From Eucommia ulmoides (taxonomy: Eukaryota > Streptophyta > Magnoliopsida > Garryales > Eucommiaceae), in the NCBI GenBank assembly GCA_016647705.1, contig CM028330.1, positions 49,788,897 to 49,852,896 of the forward strand: a stretch of DNA of 64,000 nt, given 5' to 3'. Positions 57,846-64,000 of the stretch are shown in pieces. The translations under genes and the position numbers were made by a program. The notes under the pieces were generated by a model that worked only from the letters and a program-made list of their open reading frames with translations, ran no database searches and was not told where the DNA came from. Position 1 is the first letter of the stretch. Each line of letters starts with the position of its first letter.

Positions 57846-60800
57846 TGTTTAAAAGGGATTTCATTATTTGGTTCTTATAAGAGATTATAAGAAAGTGTAT
57901 TGAGAAAATAATCCTCCAAATGTCTACATTAAGTTTTTGGTCCCAGTAATCTTCTTAGAATTTAGTCTCTGATCATTGCCCATTAATTGTGCTATATTTA
58001 CAATTTATGTCATTCTGTTAAAAAATGTGAGTGTTCACTTTTTTCAAAACCCACCAAATCATGAAAATCATCCTACACGATTCATGGTTGATAGAAAATT
58101 AAAAAAAAAATACACCAACTAATTTTTAAAAAATCCTATTTTTGACGATATGAATTTCAATTTTTTTGGATTACTTTTTGCTGGTTTGTGAATGTTTATA
58201 TTTTTAGAAAAATTAATAAAAATTCATATCTAAATTTTTTCACATCTAAAAAATTGAGAGAAACCAAATCTGAGAACATCAACCAAAGATCTGAAAACGA
58301 GAGCAAATCAAACGTGAACATTCAAACCAATTCTAAATCTGAAATTTTTCAGATCTAGAAATGGAGAAAAATAAAATTTATGAACACATTGCCTGAACAT
58401 TCATATAGAAAATGCTGTGAATGTTCATACTTCCACGAAAATACATTGAAATAGACAATTTCACAAAAACACCAAAATACTACGATATAAACATTCACAA
58501 AAATACATTAATAAGAACATTCACACAAACAAAATGATCAAACATGAACAATCACAATTAATAAACCAAACTCCACTAAAATCACGACGGCAACACCAAA
58601 ATCAAACAATGAACATTCAACAAAAAATAAAACTTAACAAAACCAAAAAACAATAACTGTAATCGGTGAACTCCAGCGGCCAGTGGTGACGGTGGTGGCA
58701 AAACAACATGGGCGGAACCAAAAAACATTCACATGAACAAAAACTCCATGTATATCAACAAAAAAATTACATGAACATGAACACTAAACACATTCACTCT
58801 AATCTGAACATTCACATATACCAAAAACCTCACACAAATCACAGATGTGAATATTCAGCTACTCTGGAAATTCCCAGATCTGAAAAATCTTACCGTTTCA
58901 TCGTCCGTTCATCTTCACCGCCCAGTCCATTCTCTCATAGATATGAGGGACTGGAGCGTGGCGGCGAGGGAAGGCTTGCAAGCACGGGTTGAAAAAGAGA
59001 GAGAAAGAGAAGTCTTCCATCAACGCCATCGTTGATCGACCATTGCCATCAGATGAGAGACGACTGAGGACTGTCAAATCGACCGCCGTCGTCCTCCATC
59101 AATCAGTGCCTCAATTGTCCCTCGTCGTCGCCCACCGCAACGTCAATTTCCAAGTTGTCACAACGGTCATTGGCAACGGTGAATCGTCAGGTCGTCAATC
59201 AACGGTCATTGCGGCTTGCGATGGGGGAGGCTTGCGAGCACTGATGGTTCGCGACGCTCGTTCGCCGATTGAGAGAAAGCTTGTGAGCACCAGTGGTTCG
59301 CGACGCTCGTTCGCCGATTGAGAGAAAGCTTGCGAGCACTGGTGGTTCGCGACAGTGGTTCGCCGATTGAGAGAGCTTGCGATTAGAGAAGGATTGGGGG
59401 AGGCGGCTGCCGGCTAAGCAAATGGGAAAGATATTTATAAATCTAGAGTTTCATGTACATATATAAGGGTATAACTGTCTATTTATTTATTTTTCAATTT
59501 TGAAAAGGATTTTTCTATAAGAATGTTTTTTAAAAGGGTTAGAAAATAACATTTTTCAAAAAGAGGATAAGTGAGGAAAGAGAAAGCCCAAAAAGGTCTA
59601 AACTATAATAAAAAATAAAAAATAAATAAAAAAAACATGTTTAAATGCAGGGGTCAGTAAAAAGTAGGGATTGTAATTTCTGTGCATCGTGTAATTTTTG
59701 TAGTTGTGTGAAATTAGGTAATGTGTGGTAGCACGAATTCAAACATCGAATTTGGAATAGTATACTACATTTATTCTCTGTAATAAAAAATAAAAAAATT
59801 TGTATTTTTCAATAAATAGTCTTCCAATTTTTGTCATGTAATTTACAAATTTTATACCACTATGTCCACTCAAATAGTCAGACATCATTTTTTTCTAGTA
59901 AACATCATTAACAGAAGTGAATGGCATGTAAAAAATTGGTTTGGTAAAAGTTAAATTATTTAAATTGAAGAAAAATGATATACCAAAGTAAGTTTGTTTA
60001 TCTACATTTTAACATCCACGTTGACTATTTTCGGTAAAGATTTGTTTTTTCTTAATGTCCACTAGCTATTAAAATGGTAATTTTCAATGGTACTTAGTGA
60101 ATATTCATTATTAAAAAATATTCATGAATGAAACATTCGTCAACATTCAGTAGTAAATGTTCATTATTAAAAAAATATATTTTTTTTTGTGTTTATTAGT
60201 AAACCTTCATTATTGAGTGCTCAAATAATTAACGTTCGTTAGTGAATGGTCATTATTGAAACGTTCAATGTTGAACATTCGTTATTAATAATGTTTTATT
60301 TTTTTTATGAATGATTTTTAGTGAACTTCCATTATTGAAATTTCGGGTGATACGTGCTTGGAAAACTACGAATCTGTCATCCTTAATCATTTGTTCATTC
60401 GTTTGTTTAGCAAACATCGATTATAGTTTTGAATTTTTCAACAATCTATCAACCATTTGTAAGTTATTTTTAGTCTATTTTACTTTTATTTTTTATTTTT
60501 TTGTTTTTTTTCACTAAAAAATAATCGGATATCAAAATAAAGAGTATGAAATGTAGATTAAAATTATATAATTTTTATGAATTTAATTTACAGTGAACAT
60601 TCACAAAAGGAATTTGTTTGTTGATGTTTATTCCCACAATTAGTGAGTTATGAAGAAAGTGACATTGATCATTTTTAGTAAAGGTTCATTTTTTATTTTT
60701 TATTAAAAATAATTAATATGGATATTAAAATGAAAAGTATAAAATGTAGAATAATGGTATAATTTTTATGAATTTAATCTATTTTGAACGTTCACAAAAA

Positions 60801-60860
60801 CAAATGTATTTTTTTTATTTTTTTGGTTCATTAATGAAGTTTGACCACTTTTAAAAAGGG
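57846..60860. repeat. Region dense in GAACATTCAC / GTGAATGTTC words
   Basis: At 58020-58870 the 10-mer GAACATTCAC and close variants occur about a dozen times, mostly in this orientation. At 60085-60800 the reverse form (GTGAATATTCATT, AATGTTCATT, GAACATTCGTTATT) recurs about ten times. Between them (58880-59400) lies a GC-richer part with a minisatellite. Inverted clouds of a short word at two ends are typical of subterminal regions of DNA transposons, but I did not find terminal repeats, a target duplication or a transposase. No gene was recognised. Confidence 0.55.
59231..59382 (+). repeat. 49-bp minisatellite, three copies
   Basis: Copies start at 59231, 59280 and 59329 with CTTGCGAGCACTGATGGTTC and share CGTTCGCCGATTGAGAGA; a fourth start (CTTGCGATTAGAGA) is at 59376. 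Confidence 0.9.
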
Positions 60861-61014
60861 ATATAATAGTCCATTCTTTTAAGTAAAAGGGTTTTAATGA
60901 GAACTGAACTCTAAACAACCTTTAAGAAAGGTTTATGTACTAAGATAATTTATTAAAGCATTAAAAAATTATACATTTAATGGGTATTCATTTCCTTTAT
61001 AGAAAATTCATACA

Positions 61015-61366
61015 AACATTTACTACTATTACCTTTGCCACCACAATAAACATTTGTTACCACTAGTGCCACCATCACATTAAACATTTATTATCATCAC
61101 CGCCACCACCAAAGTAAATATTTATCATCACCACCATAACAATCAATATTTACTATCACCGCTACCGGCACAATAAATACTCACCACCACAACCACTGCC
61201 TCAGAAAATATTCGTCATCACCATAATCACAACCACAACAAACATCCCTAGTACTACAACCACCACAACAAATATTAATTATTATAATTACTATCACCAA
61301 GACAAATATTCGCTATCACCACCACTACAATAAATTCTTGCTATCACTATTGTTATCACCACAACA

Positions 61367-61370
<4 letters not shown>
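61015..61370 (+). repeat. Degenerate ~35-bp minisatellite rich in CACCAC
   Basis: Around ten diverged copies of '(A)ATAAACATTTATTATCACCACCGCCACCAC' follow one another. All frames contain stops, so it is not a coding repeat. Confidence 0.75.
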
Positions 61371-61428
<58 letters not shown>

Positions 61429-61445
61429 TAATAATAATAATAATA
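61363..61445. repeat. (ATA)n microsatellite
   Basis: About 27 ATA units with one AAA interruption near 61425. Confidence 0.97.
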
Positions 61446-62140
61446 GAAAATATCAAAATAATATAATTAAAAGCATCAAAAATAGAAAAAAAAAATATTT
61501 TGATATAGAGAAAAGAAACAACAAAAAAAAATTTAAATAGCTAAAAACATGGAGGAACAAAAATGAAAACAATAATTATGAAGAAAAAAGGCCGTCATTG
61601 GAAAACCCGTCGTTGGCCAAATTTTGCTAGCAATGACTAAGATCTAGATGGCGATAACCAGATCTGGACAATGACGACCAATATCTGTTTGGCGATAACC
61701 AAATCTGGACAGCGACAACCTAGATCTAACCGTTGTTAGCTAGACGATGACAAGATCTAGCCGACAACGGCCATGTATAGGTCATCACAAAATAGTTTTG
61801 GTCAACAGCTACAATATTGAGAGAGAGATCTAGTGGTCATGAGAGATAAATTCGGTGGAAGCAGTGGTGGTAGCCAGTGCTCTTGGTGGAGTGAGGCACA
61901 AAATAGAGAAATAAAGAGGACTGTGCAACTATTGATGATATAGGGTTGGCGGTAGATGAAATAAAATTAAAAAAAATAAAAATAAAAAAAATCTAAAAGG
62001 GTAATTTTGACATTTAAATTTAAATATTTTTAGATTTTTATTTTTTTATTTTTTTTTGTAAAAGGTGTCTAGTCAAAAAATAAAATTGGACCTAAGCCCA
62101 TTCTAGTTTTGTTCTTGAAATTGGGGTAACTCTAATTATA
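61446..62140. other. Unassigned repeat-like DNA with GGCGATAACCAGATCTGGAC repeats
   Basis: At 61640-61740 the phrase 'GGCGATAACCA(G/A)ATCTGGACA' occurs twice, 44 bp apart, with further AGATCTAG words. The sequence then turns A/T-rich. No ORF of note. Confidence 0.4.
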
Positions 62141-63300
62141 CCTCATATGTAATGGCGCGGTTTTCCAGGGCCGTCATGCGGTTTCTCCCTTTGGAGAATT
62201 AACACTAAAATCGATTGACCGAATTTTCATTCTATAAAATCGGGTAAATTTTATAATGCGACGGCGTTAAATAATTAATAATTCGTTTTATGAAAATATT
62301 TTAATTTACTATGCAACGGCAACATTTTAATTATCAAATTTATAACTTATCGATTCATCGTATCGATTTTTACAAACGACGAATAATAAATAACTATTAC
62401 AACTATGGCGACAATTTTATTTATCGACGACGATAATTGGAATTATCAAATTTTCAAGTCGATTTCACAATAATGAAGAATAAAATACAATTTTCACAAA
62501 TTTAACAAAAATCCGAATAAAATTCTTCCGCCGCACTATTTTCAAATACACTCGGAAATAACAAAAATGATTTAGAACTAAAACCTAAAACTTGAAAATA
62601 ATAGAAACTATTTCAAATACATGCAAAATAACCATTTTCTAGTGGGTTAATTAATAGAACACTAAAACCTGAGAATGATTTAGAACTAATTCAAAACCTG
62701 AAACATTAGCTTTTAACAATTCCAAGCCGTGACTCCAAATCATTGACTTCCCATATATATATATATATACATAATTATTACAAATTTAGTAGAAATTGAA
62801 TTAAAATCTCGGTCGCCGTCTCGTCCTCCCCGATATTGAAATCAAAACTGTGAGGTTGTGAGCCAACGCTCAGTAAAACTCTAACCCCTCTAATATATGC
62901 ATTTAATTAATACGACAAATAAAACATCTTAGAATGGTTTATACGTAATTTTCACATAATCATAATTATTTCATCGAATCTAACAACTAAAATATCACAA
63001 CAATAACAGCATAAATTACACCATAGAAAAATTAAATACATGTATTAAAAAAGTTAGAAATTGTACCTGAAATCCGAAGCTAAAATCCGAACTGAATATT
63101 TTTTTCTTGCTAAAAAAACTTCTTGAATGTTAATTAGACTTTATCATATATACACTGCTATCTCCCTTCCTGTTTCGGCCTCTCCTATATAATTAGGAGT
63201 AATGTTCTTATTATTATAATTATTATTATTCTATCATACCTATTACACGTGTAAAACACACAATATATGTTAATATATATATATATAATAAATCAGCTCA
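62141..63300 (-). mobile_element. LTR-like block, family uncertain
   Basis: On the minus strand it resembles a gypsy LTR: a TATA-like TGTATATATGATAAAG near 63145, the phrases GAGCGTTGGCTCACAACC and CGGGGAGGACGAGACGGCGA near 62820-62875, and GGAGAAACCGCATGACGGCC with GAAAACCGCGCCATTACA at 62150-62200. No paired ends with a target duplication were found. (TA)n tracts lie at 62753-62770 and 63272-63288. Confidence 0.35.
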
Positions 63301-63310
63301 TTTACATTTA

Positions 63311-63446
63311 GGACCGTCGGATGTCTCTGGATATTTGTAGCCGTTAGATCAAAAATCACTTCAGAGTTTGAAAATGTTTTACTGTAGCTACAGTAACTCT
63401 TGGGCGGGAAACATTTAAGACCCTTGGATCTAACATCCGACGGTCC
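63311..63446. mobile_element. 136-bp hairpin MITE
   Basis: Perfect 14-bp inverted ends GGACCGTCGGATGT / ACATCCGACGGTCC, a second inner inverted pair GTTAGATC/GATCTAAC, and the central palindrome CTGTAGCTACAG (about 63382-63393). The flanks show no certain duplication. Confidence 0.75.
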
Positions 63447-63479
63447 ACATCAAACAACCATCTGATTCCTTTGTTCTTT

Positions 63480-64000
63480 CAAGACCAGTGCCCTCTCATT
63501 CTCTCTCACACTGTCACGTTCTCGCTTCTCTCTATTGCTCCTCTCTCTCACTCACACTTCGTCGCCGTCGCCGCTACAGCTGGAGCACTGCAGTGACCTC
63601 ACCGTCTTTCTAGCCCTCACCATCGTCAAATCCTCAACGCTCCCAACTGACATCGATCGATCGGTCCTCTTCGCTCAACCTTCGATCGATCACCACCGCC
63701 GTCGTCGCCATCACCAACACTCTCTTCTCCACCCGTCAATCGAACTCACCGTCGTCCAGGTAGCTTCGATTCCTCGCCACCCATCGCTACTCTTTCCATC
63801 TTCAAGGTTCGACGGCGTCCTCACCTCCAAAACACAACGGTGGTTTGAATCCAGGTTTTCTTTCTTCCTCTCCCTTCGCTGATCTGTTGAGTGCGTTTCT
63901 TTCAATTTTGATTTGGTTTTTTCTGAATTAATTTTTGTTCATCTCATTTGATTCTCTATTCTCGATTTAGGTTTTTGTTCATCGCATTTGATTCTGTGTT
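63480..64000 (+). other. Probable 5' leader of a gene running off the window
   Basis: A CT-rich start (TCTCATTCTCTCTCACAC ... CTCTCTCTCACTCACAC), GC-richer GTCGCCGTCGCCG and CGATCGATCGG text, a possible donor at 63769 (CCAG followed by GTAGCTTCG) and T-rich sequence from 63850 all fit a plant 5' UTR with an intron. Frames are open on both strands at 63535-63905, but neither product is recognisable, so I call no CDS. Confidence 0.4.

Noticed and set aside
58708..59321. Three overlapping ORFs as an exon of an unknown gene
   Set aside because: They overlap the GAACATTCAC cloud and the 49-bp minisatellite, and none resembles a known domain.
63535..63882. Plus-strand ORF of 115 codons as a gene
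   Set aside because: It lies in CT-rich leader-like sequence, lacks an ATG in good context and contains a likely intron donor. It is more probably 5' UTR.
1..64000. tRNA, rRNA, endogenous viral or organelle-derived segments
   Set aside because: I looked for typical tRNA arms, rRNA phrases, pararetrovirus-like genes and plastid genes and recognised none. A short tRNA or a small insert could still have been missed by eye.

Overview
The window is nuclear DNA of a flowering plant, almost certainly a eudicot. It is AT-rich, its two genes are intron-split with plant GT/AG borders, and most of the rest is plant-type LTR retrotransposons, hAT elements, MITEs and microsatellites. No organelle, bacterial or viral segment was recognised. 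I cannot name the species.

Left end (1-6857, + strand): seven exons of a plant O-fucosyltransferase-like (O-FucT) gene whose N-terminal exons lie before base 1. Its fifth visible intron holds a clean 2.1-kb solo LTR (2039-4140, target duplication AGTAG). Its last intron is packed with MITEs. From 6858 to 12550 there is no convincing gene: repeat fragments, a CAACG-rich island, a G19 tract beside CT/GA runs, one short unplaced minus-strand ORF and a likely non-autonomous hAT derivative.

Centre (about 12550-46711): one large nest of related, gag-only (non-autonomous) LTR retrotransposons that share a tRNA-Asp-type primer site, similar LTRs and the same gag-like protein, with no pol visible. 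Outermost element D (+) has a 4.55-kb hAT element in its 5' LTR (13733-18281, perfect 8-bp duplication ACCTTGAT, broken transposase), element E (-) inserted inside its gag (19197-24449), element C (-) in its 3' untranslated region (25694-42471), and a solo LTR in its 3' LTR (43850-45461). Element A/B (-; 26138-36870) sits in one LTR of C and carries a third, central LTR plus a 2.9-kb solo LTR of another family (28826-31690, duplication ATGTG). Two stem-loops near the gag stop recur in all four element interiors; this is the best candidate for an undescribed functional feature.

Right of the nest (46712-55950): a decayed Ty3/gypsy gag-protease of Tat/Ogre type, split by a 2.1-kb solo LTR (47350-49474, duplication AGGTC), then minus-strand and plus-strand LTR remnants. 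At 56239-57845 are the last two exons of an NPF (NRT1/PTR) transporter, broken by a frameshift, a stop and a lost splice acceptor, with a small TRIM-like element in the intron.

Right end (57846-64000): no gene recognised until the edge. There is a 2.8-kb stretch full of a GAACATTCAC-like word, several minisatellites, an LTR-like block, a 136-bp hairpin MITE and, from about 63480, a pyrimidine-rich stretch that looks like the 5' leader of a gene running off the window. All boundaries were read by eye; no alignment or database search was run.
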